Assembly (NCBI GenBank): GCA_026705465.1
Contig: JAPPAP010000025.1
Location: forward strand, 1 to 64,000
Direction of reading: 5' to 3'
Source: a bacterium
GTDB lineage: Bacteria > Actinomycetota > Acidimicrobiia > Acidimicrobiales > Bin134
DNA: 64,000 nucleotides
Shown here: positions 8,899 to 19,527 of the stretch, one piece after another
Position numbering within the stretch: the stretch's first letter is position 1
How the letters are laid out: each line of letters starts with the position of its first letter
The notes under the pieces: model-generated
The model's input: only the letters and a program-made list of their open reading frames with translations
Databases searched by the model: none
Told to the model about the DNA's origin: nothing
Translations under genes and position numbers: made by a program

Positions 8899-9741
8899 GT
8901 GATCGTGGAGCTCGGGCCGCATCGCTACGACGTGACCACCCGGGCTCTGGTCATGGGGATCTTGAACCGCACTCCTGACTCGTTCTACGACGCCGGCCAG
9001 TACTGGGATTTCGACGCTTTTTTGGCCAAGGCCGAGAAGCTGGTGGCTGAGGGGGCCGATTTCCTGGATGTGGGCGGGGTGAAAGCGGGTCCCGGCCCCG
9101 ATGTGACCGAGGATGAGGAGATGGACCGGGTGGTGCCAGCCATCGAAGCGTTGCGCAAGCGCTTCGATCTCCCCATATCGGTTGACACCTGGCGGGCCTC
9201 GGTAGCCCGGGAGAGCTACGCCGTCGGGGCGGTGGTGGGCAATGACATCAGCGGGTTCGCCGATCCAAACTTCCTCTATGAGGCCGCCGAAGCGGGTGCC
9301 TCGGTGGTGGCCTGCCATGTACGCCTGGCGCCCAGGGTGGCCGATCCCGAGCCGGTCTACGACGACTTGATGGGCGAGGTGAGCCGGTTCTTGTCGGAGC
9401 GGGCCCAGTGGGCTGTCGATGCGGGGATCCCTCCCCAGCGGATCATGCTCGATGCTGGCCATGATCTGGGCAAGACCCCCCAGATGTCTGCGGAGTTACT
9501 GCGCCGAGCCGACGAGCTGGTTGGCCTGGGACACCCGATATTCCTGTCGGTGTCCAACAAGGGGTTCTTGGGGGCGCTGACCGACACCGAGGTGGGAGAC
9601 CGGCGAGAAGCCACGCTGGCCGCCCATGCCCTCGGGGTTGGGCTGGGCTGTCGGGTCTTGCGGGCCCACGATGTGGTCGGCACCCGCCGGGTGGCCGACT
9701 TCATGAGCGCCATCCTCCAACACCAGAGGAGCCCCCAATGA
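8899..9741 (+). CDS. folP2: Dihydropteroate synthase family protein, FolP2-like
   Basis: A 280-residue pterin-binding TIM barrel starting at GTG 8899. The first signature reads MGILNRTPDSFYD (residues 19-31) and the second GADFLDVGGVKAGPG, where classical FolP has LNVTPDSFSDGG and IGGESTRPG. These variants match the mycobacterial FolP2 branch, which as I recall is reported not to replace FolP1 in folate synthesis. A Lys in SNKGF and the RAHDV end are retained. It lies 10 bp after comEC and overlaps holA by 4 bp. No other folate gene is in the window. Confidence 0.85.
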   Translation: MIVELGPHRYDVTTRALVMGILNRTPDSFYDAGQYWDFDAFLAKAEKLVAEGADFLDVGGVKAGPGPDVTEDEEMDRVVPAIEALRKRFDLPISVDTWRASVARESYAVGAVVGNDISGFADPNFLYEAAEAGASVVACHVRLAPRVADPEPVYDDLMGEVSRFLSERAQWAVDAGIPPQRIMLDAGHDLGKTPQMSAELLRRADELVGLGHPIFLSVSNKGFLGALTDTEVGDRREATLAAHALGVGLGCRVLRAHDVVGTRRVADFMSAILQHQRSPQ

Positions 9742-10754
9742 GCGCCACCGTTGTTCTTTTTCACGGCGACGACGAAGTGCTGTTGTCCAACGCGGTGCGA
9801 GACCGAGTGGCCGACCTGGTGGGCGACGGCGACCGGTCGCTGATGGTGGCTGAGCTGAACGAGGCTGCCTACCTAGAAGGCGAGGAGTACGAGATCGCCC
9901 CATTAGTGGACGCGGCCCAGACCCCGCCGTTTCTTACCGATCGGCGGGTGGTGGTGGGCCGGGAGATGGGTCGGTTCTCCTCCGCTGATTCCCTTGGACC
10001 CCTGTTCGGCTATCTGGAGAACCCCCTGGACACCACCGATTTGGTGCTGGTGTGGGAGAAAGGACCGGCGCTTCAAAGGCTGAACGCAGTGCCAAAGCGC
10101 CTGTCAGAGGCGGTGGCTGCGGCGGGTGGCGAGGTGGTCGGCGCCGGGGTTCCCCGGGGTCGCGATGGAGCCGCCCAGTGGATGGATACCCAGATTGCCG
10201 CCGCTGGTTTGCGGTTGCGGCCGGGGGCCAAGCGGCTGCTGTCCGACCACCTCGGGGAGGACTTGAGTCGACTGCCCGCGGTGCTCACCATCTTGGCCTC
10301 GGCCTATGGCCCAGATCGAGCCTTGGAGGCCGATGATGTGGTCCCCTTCATCTGGGAGGCCGGATCGGTGCCCCCTTGGGAGCTGACCGACGCGGTGGAG
10401 TCAGGCAACATCGCCGATGCCTTGGACAAGCTGCGCCGCATGCTCCATGCCGGAGGCCGCAACGAGATGCAAGTGCTGTCCACGCTCTACAACCACCACC
10501 ACCGGCTGCTGCGCCTCGACGGGGCCGACGCCGCCGATGAGAAAGAGGCGGCTGATTTGCTGGGCATCAAGGGCTCCACGTTTCCGGCCCGCAAGGCGCT
10601 GCGCCAAGTGAGGAAGCTGGGATCGAAGAAGGTTGCCCGATCGATCGAACTGTTGGCCCAAGCCGACTTGGACTTGCGGGGAGCCACCGCCATCCCCCCC
10701 GAAGCGGTGCTAGAAGTGCTGGTGGCTCGTCTGACCCAGCTCAATCGTTCGTAG
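9738..10754 (+). CDS. holA: DNA polymerase III delta subunit
   Basis: A 338-residue clamp-loader delta subunit that opens the beta sliding clamp. The N-terminal ATPase-like fold (TVVLFHGDDEVLLSNAVR), the middle LLSDHLGEDLSRLPAVLTIL and the C-terminal collar helices (MLHAGGRNEMQVLSTLYNHH) are characteristic, and the length is normal. ATG 9738 overlaps the folP2-like stop (ATGA). Convergent rpsT follows 18 bp downstream; holA next to rpsT is a common bacterial arrangement, which supports the call. Confidence 0.93.
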   Translation: MSATVVLFHGDDEVLLSNAVRDRVADLVGDGDRSLMVAELNEAAYLEGEEYEIAPLVDAAQTPPFLTDRRVVVGREMGRFSSADSLGPLFGYLENPLDTTDLVLVWEKGPALQRLNAVPKRLSEAVAAAGGEVVGAGVPRGRDGAAQWMDTQIAAAGLRLRPGAKRLLSDHLGEDLSRLPAVLTILASAYGPDRALEADDVVPFIWEAGSVPPWELTDAVESGNIADALDKLRRMLHAGGRNEMQVLSTLYNHHHRLLRLDGADAADEKEAADLLGIKGSTFPARKALRQVRKLGSKKVARSIELLAQADLDLRGATAIPPEAVLEVLVARLTQLNRS

Positions 10755-10772
10755 CTGGGATATCGGCGAGGA

Positions 10773-11042
10773 CTACTCGGCCTGGAGGCGAGCCAGACGC
10801 TTCATCAGGCGAGACTTCTTCCGGGCCGCGGTGTTGGGGTGCAGCACGCCCTTGCTGGCGGCCTTGTCGATGCGCTTGATGGCCATGCGGGCCGCTTCGG
10901 CGGTCTCGTCGGCATCGCCGTATTCTGCGGCGGCCTCCGCGCTCCTGGTGCGGGTGATGATCTCCGAGCGAACGGCACGGTTGCGCTGGCGGCGCTTCTC
11001 GTTCTGGCGATTGCGCTTTATCTGGCTCTTGATGTTTGCCAC
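10773..11042 (-). CDS. rpsT: 30S ribosomal protein S20
   Basis: An 89-residue, very basic helical protein (MANIKSQIKRNRQNEKRRQR) with the typical C-terminal NTAARKKSRLMKRLA. It binds 16S rRNA early in 30S assembly. It is divergent from lepA, with 83 bp between the starts, and convergent with holA. Confidence 0.98.
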   Translation of the reverse strand: MANIKSQIKRNRQNEKRRQRNRAVRSEIITRTRSAEAAAEYGDADETAEAARMAIKRIDKAASKGVLHPNTAARKKSRLMKRLARLQAE

Positions 11043-11082
11043 AGAATGACCACTCTACCGTCCCTTAAACCCCGGCAACCAC

Positions 11083-11125
11083 ATGGGAACCTAGTGAATA
11101 AGGGCGGTAGCGTTACTCGGTTCCC

Positions 11126-11128
<3 letters not shown>
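11083..11128. promoter_or_regulatory. Inverted repeat enclosing the lepA start codon
   Basis: A perfect 10-bp inverted repeat, CATGGGAACC at 11082-11091 and GGTTCCCATG at 11119-11128, with 27 bp between the arms. The right arm includes the ATG of lepA (11126-11128). In the transcript the two arms would pair and bury the start codon. No Shine-Dalgarno sequence is visible directly before this ATG. It could equally be a DNA operator in the rpsT/lepA divergent region. Confidence 0.5.
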
Positions 11129-12910
<1,782 letters not shown>

Positions 12911-12932
12911 GACCGCCCGTCTGACGTCTGCT

Positions 12933-12953
12933 GGGTGGCGCATCAGGCCACCC
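12933..12953. promoter_or_regulatory. Short inverted repeat between lepA and hrcA
   Basis: GGGTGGC at 12933-12939 pairs with GCCACCC at 12947-12953 around a 7-nt loop. It may terminate lepA transcription weakly (no T-run follows) or act as an operator for hrcA. The classical CIRCE operator (TTAGCACTC-N9-GAGTGCTAA) bound by HrcA is not present in this gap. Confidence 0.35.
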
Positions 12954-12971
12954 CGGTAGTATTCAAGTTTT

Positions 12972-13985
12972 ATGGGAAGCCAAGCCGAGACGCTGTCGGC
13001 CCGCAAGGCCGCGGTGCTGCGGGCCGTGGTGGAGGGATACATCTCCACCACTCAGCCCGTGGGCTCTTCCCATGTCTCCGAGATCGCCGACTTGGGTGTG
13101 TCCCCGGCCACGGTGCGCAACGAGATGCTGGCCCTGGAGCAGGCCGGATACCTGAGCCAGCCCCACACCAGCGCCGGCCGCATCCCTACCGACAAAGGCT
13201 ACCGCCACTTTGTGGACTCTCTCACCGACGTATCCGGCACCCTGGGCCGCACCGAGCGCCAGCAGGTGCGCTCCTTTTTCGACACCACGCACAGCGAACT
13301 CGAGCAGATGCTGGCCGACACCAGCGCCCTGTTGGCCGACCTCACCGCCTACGCCGCGCTGGTGGTGGCCCCCCAGCACTCCAGCGCCACCATCCGGTCG
13401 GTGAGCTTGGTGGATCTGTCGGAACGGCTGGTGATGGCCCTGGTGGTGTACGAGAACGGGTCGGTGGACAAGCGCACCATCGAGGTGGACCAGCCCGCCG
13501 ACTCGTTGGAGATGGCCCGGGCGTCCACCCAGCTCACCGACTTGCTGGCTGGAAGCCCGGCCAGTGCCCTGCGAGATCGCGGGCTGGCCTATGCCTTGAC
13601 CCCGCTGGCGGCCCGGGTGCTTGAGTCGCTGGCTGACCTGGGCGATGCCGAGGAGCAGCTCTACGTGGGTGGGGCGGCCAGCGTGGCCGGGCTGTTCGAC
13701 GCCACCGAGACGGTTCGCTCGGTTCTGGGAATACTGGAGAAGCAGTTGGTGGTTGTTTCGTTGGTGAGAGACATTCTGGATCGAGGTCTCACGGTGGCCA
13801 TCGGCTCAGAAACCGGGGTGGCCCCCCTGGCCGAGTGTTCGCTGATTGTGGCCCCCTACGAGGTGGCCGGCCAGCCGGTGGGCTCCATCGGGGTGCTGGG
13901 CCCCACCCGCATGAACTATCCCCAGGCGCTGGCCGCAGTAGCGGTGGTGAGCCAGAACCTGGGCAACAGGCTGTCGGCGCCTTAG
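12972..13985 (+). CDS. hrcA: Heat-inducible transcription repressor HrcA
   Basis: A 337-residue repressor of heat-shock operons. The N-terminal winged helix (LSARKAAVLRAVVEGYISTT, then SSHVSEIADLGVSPATVRNE) and SQPHTSAGRIPTDKGYRHFV are family hallmarks; a GAF-like dimerisation domain follows. dnaJ begins 3 bp downstream, giving the common hrcA-dnaJ-rsmE operon. grpE, dnaK and groEL are outside the window, so its targets cannot be seen, and no CIRCE site precedes its own gene. Confidence 0.96.
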   Translation: MGSQAETLSARKAAVLRAVVEGYISTTQPVGSSHVSEIADLGVSPATVRNEMLALEQAGYLSQPHTSAGRIPTDKGYRHFVDSLTDVSGTLGRTERQQVRSFFDTTHSELEQMLADTSALLADLTAYAALVVAPQHSSATIRSVSLVDLSERLVMALVVYENGSVDKRTIEVDQPADSLEMARASTQLTDLLAGSPASALRDRGLAYALTPLAARVLESLADLGDAEEQLYVGGAASVAGLFDATETVRSVLGILEKQLVVVSLVRDILDRGLTVAIGSETGVAPLAECSLIVAPYEVAGQPVGSIGVLGPTRMNYPQALAAVAVVSQNLGNRLSAP

Positions 13986-13988
13986 AAG

Positions 13989-15116
13989 ATGGCCTCCGAC
14001 TTCTACGAACTGCTCGGCGTGGGCCGAGACGCCACTGAGGACGACCTCAAGAAGGCATTTCGCAAGCTGGCCCGCCAGTATCACCCCGATGCCAACCCCG
14101 ACGACGCCGATGCCGAGGCCCGGTTCAAGGAGATCGCACTGGCCTATGAAACGCTGAGCGACCCGCAAAAGCGAGCCCACTACGACCGCTTCGGCACCGC
14201 GCCGGGTTCGGCGGGTGGGGGCGACCCGTTTGCGGGCATGAACCTGGGTGACATCTTCGACGCCTTCTTCGGCGGGTCGAGCCCGTTTGGAGGGAGCCCG
14301 TTCGGCACCGCTAGCGGGCGGACCCGCACCGGTCCCCAGCGGGGCGCCGACCTGGAAGCGGTGTTGACTCTCGAATTTGAAGACGCGGTGCTGGGCACCG
14401 ATGCCGAGGTGACCGTGCGCACCGCCACGGTATGCGAGCAGTGCGAGGGCCGGGGGGCTGCCGAGGGCACGGAGCCGATCACCTGCCGCACGTGCGATGG
14501 CATGGGCCAGGTGCAGCGGGTGCGCCAATCGATCCTCGGCCAGATGGTTACCCGCACCGTGTGCGACACCTGCTCGGGCAGCGGCGAGGTGATCGCCGAC
14601 CCGTGTCGAGAATGTCGGGGCGAGGGCCGGGTGGTGGGTGACCGGGACTACACCGTGACCGTCCCCGCCGGCGTGGGCCAGGGATCCACGCTGCGGGTAA
14701 CCCGTCGGGGCGCGGCCGGCCCGAGGGGCGGTCCCCCTGGTGATCTGTACGTGCATATCGACGTGCGGCCCCACCCTCGCTTCGAACGCAATGGCGACGA
14801 TCTGGTGGACCGGCTGCACCTGACCATGGTCCAAGCGGCCCTCGGGGCCAATATCAAGTACGAGACGCTGGACAGCGTGGAGGATCTGGACATTCCCGCC
14901 GGCACCCAGACCGGCGATGTGTTCCGCATCAGAGGCCAAGGAGTGCCCCGACTGGAGGGCCGGGGCCGAGGTGATCTGCTGGTGCAGGCCATGGTGGAGA
15001 CGCCGACCGGATTGAGCGACGACGAGATCGACCTGCTCCACCAGCTTGCCGAGTTGCGGGGTGAAGAGGTGGCCCCCTCGACCAGGAAGCGACGCCGTGA
15101 AGCCCGGCGGCGGTGA
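13989..15116 (+). CDS. dnaJ: Chaperone protein DnaJ
   Basis: A 375-residue type I Hsp40. Order of parts: J domain with the HPD motif (YHPDANPDD), Gly/Phe-rich region (residues about 70-115), four CxxCxGxG zinc repeats ([32 protein letters not shown]) and the beta-sandwich substrate-binding domain. It delivers clients to DnaK. It is translated directly after hrcA and its 3' end overlaps rsmE by 20 bp. Confidence 0.97.
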   Translation: MASDFYELLGVGRDATEDDLKKAFRKLARQYHPDANPDDADAEARFKEIALAYETLSDPQKRAHYDRFGTAPGSAGGGDPFAGMNLGDIFDAFFGGSSPFGGSPFGTASGRTRTGPQRGADLEAVLTLEFEDAVLGTDAEVTVRTATVCEQCEGRGAAEGTEPITCRTCDGMGQVQRVRQSILGQMVTRTVCDTCSGSGEVIADPCRECRGEGRVVGDRDYTVTVPAGVGQGSTLRVTRRGAAGPRGGPPGDLYVHIDVRPHPRFERNGDDLVDRLHLTMVQAALGANIKYETLDSVEDLDIPAGTQTGDVFRIRGQGVPRLEGRGRGDLLVQAMVETPTGLSDDEIDLLHQLAELRGEEVAPSTRKRRREARRR

Positions 15117-15792
15117 CGGACCCCACGTCTTTGTTGATGACCTAGAACACCCCGAGCTGCGCGACGAGGACCGTCATCATCTCACCCGGTCGTTGCGGTT
15201 GCGGCCCGGAGACGCCTTCACCGCCTCCGATGGCGTCGGTTCGTGGCGGCTGTGCCGCTTGGGACCTGGCTCCGACGGCGAGATTGAGCTCGATGGCGAG
15301 GTGGTGCTCGTCGAAGCACCTAGTCCCAAGCTCACCATCGGCTTCGCCCTCATCAAGGGCGGGCGGCCCGAGCTGGTGGTGCAGAAGCTCACCGAGCTGG
15401 GGGTGGACGCCATCGTCCCGTTCACCGCCGAGCACAGCGTGGTGCGCTGGGATGCGGACCGGGGTGTCCGCCATGTGGAGCGATTGCGCCGAGTGGCCCG
15501 GGAGGCCGCCATGCAAAGCCGCCAAGTGCGAATCCCCGAGATCGGCGAAGTAGCCGAGTTTGCCGACTTGGCCGTTATTCCGGGAGCCGTGCGAGCCGAC
15601 ATCACCGGCAACCCTCCATCCCTAGATCACCCCACCGTTCTCATCGGCCCCGAAGGCGGCTGGTCCGACGCCGAACGCCGCCAACTCGACGCCCTCCGCA
15701 TCAGCTCGTCGGTCCTGCGCTCCGAGACCGCCGCCATCGGTGCCGCCGCCCTCCTCACCGCCCTCCGCGACGAGACAATCTCTGCCGGCTAG
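15097..15792 (+). CDS. rsmE: 16S rRNA (uracil-1498-N3)-methyltransferase
   Basis: A 231-residue SPOUT methyltransferase that modifies U1498 of 16S rRNA. An N-terminal PUA-like RNA-binding part ([12 protein letters not shown]) is followed by the knotted SAM-binding core ([12 protein letters not shown] and [14 protein letters not shown]). I choose GTG 15097, inside the end of dnaJ, because the family begins just before the HVFVDD strand; an in-frame ATG at 15046 would add 17 atypical residues. Convergent with gltA, 7 bp between stops. Confidence 0.93.
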   Translation: MKPGGGDGPHVFVDDLEHPELRDEDRHHLTRSLRLRPGDAFTASDGVGSWRLCRLGPGSDGEIELDGEVVLVEAPSPKLTIGFALIKGGRPELVVQKLTELGVDAIVPFTAEHSVVRWDADRGVRHVERLRRVAREAAMQSRQVRIPEIGEVAEFADLAVIPGAVRADITGNPPSLDHPTVLIGPEGGWSDAERRQLDALRISSSVLRSETAAIGAAALLTALRDETISAG

Positions 15793-15799
15793 TGGTCCG

Positions 15800-17071
15800 T
15801 TAGGAGCGCTCGGTGATGGGGGTGTAGGTGCGCTCGGTGGAGCCGGTGTAGACCTGGCGGGGGCGGGCGATGCGGCTGTCTTGCTCGAGGAGTTCTACCC
15901 AGTGGGCCAGCCAGCCGGCGGTGCGGGCGATGGCGAACAGCACGGTGAACATCTCGGTGGGGAAGCCCATCGACTGGTAGATGAGGCCGGAGTAGAAGTC
16001 CACATTGGGGTAAAGCCGACGGCTGACGAAGTAGTCGTCGGCCAGAGCCACCTCTTCCAACTTTAAGGCGATGTCGAGCAGCGGGTTGGAGCCGGTTACC
16101 TCGAACACGTCGTAGGCCGCTTCTTTGATGATCCGGGCCCGGGGGTCGTAGTTCTTGTACACCCGGTGGCCGAACCCCATCAGCCGAGTCTCTCCGGCCT
16201 TGACTGCTTTGATAAACGGGTCGATGTTCTCGTAGCTGCCGATGTCGTCGAGCATCTCCATCACGGCCTGGTTGGCCCCGCCGTGGCGAGGGCCGTACAG
16301 GCTGCAAGCCGCAGCGGCGATCACCGAGTAGGGGTCGGTGTGGGCACTGCCCACCACCCGGGCGGTGCTGGTGGAGCAGTTCTGCCCGTGGTCGGCGTGG
16401 GTGATGAGCAGCAGGTCCAGTGCTCGGCTGAAGGCCGGCTCGCACTGGTAGGTGGGCTCGGCGATCTTGAACATCATCGACAGGAAGTTGGTGGCGAAAT
16501 CCAGGTCGTTGTCCGGGTAGACGAACGGCATACCGGTGTTGAACCGGGCCCCGGCGGCGGCCACGGTGGGCACCTTGGCGATAAGGCGCACGATCTGGTG
16601 CATACGGTTCTCGGGATCTTCGATGTCCTTGGCCTCGGGGTAGAAGGTGGAAAGGGCGGCAATGGTGGACACGAACATGCCCATGGGGTGGGCGTCATGG
16701 AGGAACGACTCCATGAACCGCTTGCGGAAGCGCTCGTGTATGAAGGTGTGATGGGTGATCTCGTCCATCCACACGTCGTATTCGCCGGGAGTGGGCAACT
16801 CGCCGTGCAGCAGCAGGTAGGCCACCTCCAGGAAGGTGGAGTGCTCGGCCAGCTGCTCGATGGGGTAGCCCCGGTACCGCAGGATGCCGTTCTCGCCGTC
16901 TACCTCGCTGATGGCGCTAGTAGTGGCCGCGGTGGTGCTGAAGGAGGGGTCGAGGAACCAGACGTTGGGTAAAAGCTTGCGCCATGCCGAGGCATCCACA
17001 CCGCCGTCGACAATCGGAACCTCTATTGCTTCACCGGTCCGATTGTCGGTGATCGTTATGGACTCAGGCAC
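15800..17071 (-). CDS. gltA: Citrate synthase
   Basis: A 423-residue type II citrate synthase catalysing oxaloacetate plus acetyl-CoA to citrate. Active-site segments are present: [16 protein letters not shown] and the C-terminal [13 protein letters not shown] 17071 is chosen as start because AAGGAG lies about 8 nt upstream and the protein then begins PESITITDN like its homologues. The frame stays open further upstream, but only as the antisense of the carboxylase gene. Aconitase lies two genes away, so consecutive TCA steps are clustered. Confidence 0.95.
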   Translation of the reverse strand: MPESITITDNRTGEAIEVPIVDGGVDASAWRKLLPNVWFLDPSFSTTAATTSAISEVDGENGILRYRGYPIEQLAEHSTFLEVAYLLLHGELPTPGEYDVWMDEITHHTFIHERFRKRFMESFLHDAHPMGMFVSTIAALSTFYPEAKDIEDPENRMHQIVRLIAKVPTVAAAGARFNTGMPFVYPDNDLDFATNFLSMMFKIAEPTYQCEPAFSRALDLLLITHADHGQNCSTSTARVVGSAHTDPYSVIAAAACSLYGPRHGGANQAVMEMLDDIGSYENIDPFIKAVKAGETRLMGFGHRVYKNYDPRARIIKEAAYDVFEVTGSNPLLDIALKLEEVALADDYFVSRRLYPNVDFYSGLIYQSMGFPTEMFTVLFAIARTAGWLAHWVELLEQDSRIARPRQVYTGSTERTYTPITERS

Positions 17072-17157
17072 GCACGGCTCCTTCCGCTCTTCCCTCCGGC
17101 GATGCTGAAGCTTAGCCCAGGAGCTCGATTTCACCCCAGAGAAGGAAATTCCCCTGA

Positions 17158-18537
17158 TCAAAGAGGTGTGTTGTCGTGACGTCGGCGGGGGAGGGACTCC
17201 CGTTTGGACTCCAGTACCTCTAAGGCGGCGACCACCTCGGCCCGGGTGTCGGCTGGGTCGATCACCGCGTCTATCGACCCCCGCTCCGCGGCGATGTAGG
17301 GGTTCAAGTACCGCTCCTCGTAGGCGGTTTCCAGTTCGGCCCGCTCCTCGGGGCTGGACCGGCGGTGGACGATCTCCACCGCGCCCCGCGCTCCCATGAC
17401 CGCGATCTCCGCCGAGGGCCAGGCCAGAGCGATGTCGTTGCCCATGTGCCGAGAGTCCATCACGATGTAGGCGCCGCCGTAGGACTTGCGCAGGGTCACG
17501 TTCACCCTGCCCACGGTGGCTCGGGCGTAGGCGAAGGCCAGCTGTGCCCCGTGGCGGATGATGCCCCGCCATTCCAGGTCTTTGCCCGGCTGGAAGCCGG
17601 AGGTATCCACGAAGGTGACCAGCGGCAGGTTGAAGGCGTCGCAGAATGAAACGAAGCGGGCCCCCTTCTGGCTGCACGCGATGTCGAGGGTGCCAGCCAA
17701 GCTCTGGGGCTGGTTGGCCAGTATCCCCACCGGGCGCCCGGCCACCGTGGCAAAGGCGCACACCAGATTGGCGGCCCAGTCGGCCTTGTATTCCAGCAGA
17801 TCGCCGTCGTCGGCCACTGCCCGGGCCACGTCTCGTACGTCGTAGCTGCCCAGGGGTGAGTCGGGAAGCAGATCCCTCAGCTCGGGGGTGGGGCGGTCGA
17901 CGGGGTCGTCGACCGGATAGCGGGGAGGCAGCTCATCGGCATGGGCAGGCAGGAGGCTCAACAGCGCACCCACCAGATCGTCGGCTGCTTCTTTGTCCTC
18001 CACCAAGAAGGCGGCCACCCCGCTGCGCCGGGAGAGCTGGCCAGCCCCGCCCAGGGTCTGGTTGCTGATCACCTCGCCGGTGAACTGAGTAACCATGCGG
18101 GGGCCGGAAACAAAGGCATAGCTGTCCTCGGTGGCGATGGCGATGTCGGCCAGGCCGAGCAGCAGCGCTGGTCCCGATACCGCCGGGCCGGTGGCGCAGA
18201 AGATGGTGGGCACCTGCCCCGAGCAGTTCACCACTGCCTTGGCCACTCGGCCCCAGCCCATGGTGGCAGCTATGCCCGAGTCGATGTCGGCACCCGACGA
18301 GGCGATGAAGCCCACCAGGGGGATACGGCGCTGAAGGGCCTCCTGGGCAGCCCGCTCCAGCGTCTCGCTGTCGGCTGGGCTGAGCGCTCCCCGATCGGCC
18401 TCGTTGTCCTCTACCTCGAAGACCACGCAGTCCCGGCCATCGAAGGAGTCCAGCCAGGCGCGGGCCGACCCCGGTGCTCCGGCCCGCAGCGGAACCCGGC
18501 TCGGTCGGTTGCCAGTGGCAGTCATGGCGTCGGACAT
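17158..18537 (-). CDS. Acyl-CoA carboxylase carboxyltransferase (beta) subunit
   Basis: A 459-residue biotin-dependent carboxyltransferase with tandem crotonase-like halves. The N-half has GPAVSGPALLLGLADIAIA and the C-half GTLDIACSQKGARFVSFCDA, TFVDTSGFQPGKDLEWRGII and SYGGAYIVMDSRHMG. It should transfer CO2 from carboxybiotin to acetyl- or propionyl-CoA; the exact acyl-CoA cannot be read. It is shorter than typical PCC-beta (about 520 residues), mainly at the N-terminus, where the usual first oxyanion loop is reduced. No biotin carboxylase partner lies nearby. Upstream of gltA by 86 bp. Confidence 0.85.
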   Translation of the reverse strand: MSDAMTATGNRPSRVPLRAGAPGSARAWLDSFDGRDCVVFEVEDNEADRGALSPADSETLERAAQEALQRRIPLVGFIASSGADIDSGIAATMGWGRVAKAVVNCSGQVPTIFCATGPAVSGPALLLGLADIAIATEDSYAFVSGPRMVTQFTGEVISNQTLGGAGQLSRRSGVAAFLVEDKEAADDLVGALLSLLPAHADELPPRYPVDDPVDRPTPELRDLLPDSPLGSYDVRDVARAVADDGDLLEYKADWAANLVCAFATVAGRPVGILANQPQSLAGTLDIACSQKGARFVSFCDAFNLPLVTFVDTSGFQPGKDLEWRGIIRHGAQLAFAYARATVGRVNVTLRKSYGGAYIVMDSRHMGNDIALAWPSAEIAVMGARGAVEIVHRRSSPEERAELETAYEERYLNPYIAAERGSIDAVIDPADTRAEVVAALEVLESKRESLPRRRHDNTPL

Positions 18538-18565
18538 AAGCGGTGCAGTCAGTCTCGCGCCGTGC

Positions 18566-19468
18566 TCAACTGGGGTACACCCCGGCTTGGTCGTAGCCGT
18601 TGGTGCCCACCACTTCGAAGATCACGTCTTGCACTGCTCGGGTGACGGCCGATGGGGCCACCCGCCGGCTGACGATTATGCCCACGGAACGCCGCACCAG
18701 CCCGGTGATGGGGATGCGCCGCCACGGGCCGTCATCGGGGGCGGCGGTGGCGGGCAGGATGGCGGCGCCAAAGCCGGTGAGCACCAGGGTGGCGATCATT
18801 CGCATGCCGTCGATCTCAGCTCGGGTGGTGAGCTCCACGCCCTGGTTCTTGAGTTCCGAGTCGATCTCGTCCCGAAAAGCGGTGCCGACCGGGGGGAGCA
18901 GCAGCTCATGGCGGCTCAGCTCGGCTGGGGTGACCGACGATTTGCGAGCCAGCGGATGATCGGGCGGGGCGATGAGCAGGCGATCTTCGGCGAACAGCTC
19001 CTCAGAGCGGATCTCCGGGTCGTCGAGGGGCAAGTTCACCACTGCGCTGTGGAGGTCACCGGCCACCACCTGGGGGAGCAGGCTGGTGGTGGTGGCGGTG
19101 AGCACCTCGAGCCTCACGTTGGGGTACTTGGCCTCTAGGGCGGGGAGCACGATGGGGATCAGCCACCGGGCGGTGGAGTCGATGGTGCCCAGCCGAGTGG
19201 TGCCGGAGATGTCGTCGCGCATGGCGGCCATGTCGTCGGCAATGGCGTCGGTCTCGGCCCGGATGCGCCGGGCCCGGGCCACCACAGCCTCTCCCTCCTC
19301 GGTGAGGGTGCCGGCGTCGCGGTCTACCAGGCGGGTGCCCAGTTCCTCCTCCAGCTTGGCGATGTGCTTGGACACGTTGGACTGCACGGTGTGCAGCGAC
19401 CGGGCCGCCTTGGAGAATGTCTTGTGCTCGGCTATCGCCAACAGGGCGTCGAGCTGGCGGATGTCCAT
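18566..19468 (-). CDS. LysR-family transcriptional regulator
   Basis: A 300-residue LysR regulator. The winged helix-turn-helix covers residues 1-60 (ALLAIAEHKTFSKAARSLHT), followed by a periplasmic-binding-like effector domain. ATG 19468 is chosen: a TAGATT hexamer (19481 to 19476) ends 7 nt before it, which suits a leaderless actinobacterial transcript. The target may be the neighbouring carboxylase or aconitase genes; this is inferred from position only. Confidence 0.9.
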   Translation of the reverse strand: MDIRQLDALLAIAEHKTFSKAARSLHTVQSNVSKHIAKLEEELGTRLVDRDAGTLTEEGEAVVARARRIRAETDAIADDMAAMRDDISGTTRLGTIDSTARWLIPIVLPALEAKYPNVRLEVLTATTTSLLPQVVAGDLHSAVVNLPLDDPEIRSEELFAEDRLLIAPPDHPLARKSSVTPAELSRHELLLPPVGTAFRDEIDSELKNQGVELTTRAEIDGMRMIATLVLTGFGAAILPATAAPDDGPWRRIPITGLVRRSVGIIVSRRVAPSAVTRAVQDVIFEVVGTNGYDQAGVYPS

Positions 19469-19514
19469 AGCGGCAAATCTACGGTCGATGGTACGGGCGG
19501 ATGTCCATAGCGGC
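19456..19514. repeat. 19-bp direct repeat spanning the lysR start and its upstream region
   Basis: GGCGGATGTCCATAGCGGC occurs at 19456-19474, covering the lysR start codon, and again at 19496-19514, exactly 40 bp away and just before the aconitase stop. The second copy therefore repeats the lysR start region. It may be a small duplication that created a second regulator-binding site. Confidence 0.8.
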
Positions 19515-19527
19515 TCGAGGGGCCTGA

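Noticed and set aside
11086-11114. GGAACC and CGTT before lepA as a second ECF promoter
   Set aside because: The spacer is 19 bp rather than 16-17, and GGAACC is part of the palindrome covering the lepA start.
15800-17761. Citrate synthase extended upstream to 653 residues
   Set aside because: The extra N-terminus is the antisense of the carboxylase gene, and a good ribosome-binding site precedes GTG 17071.
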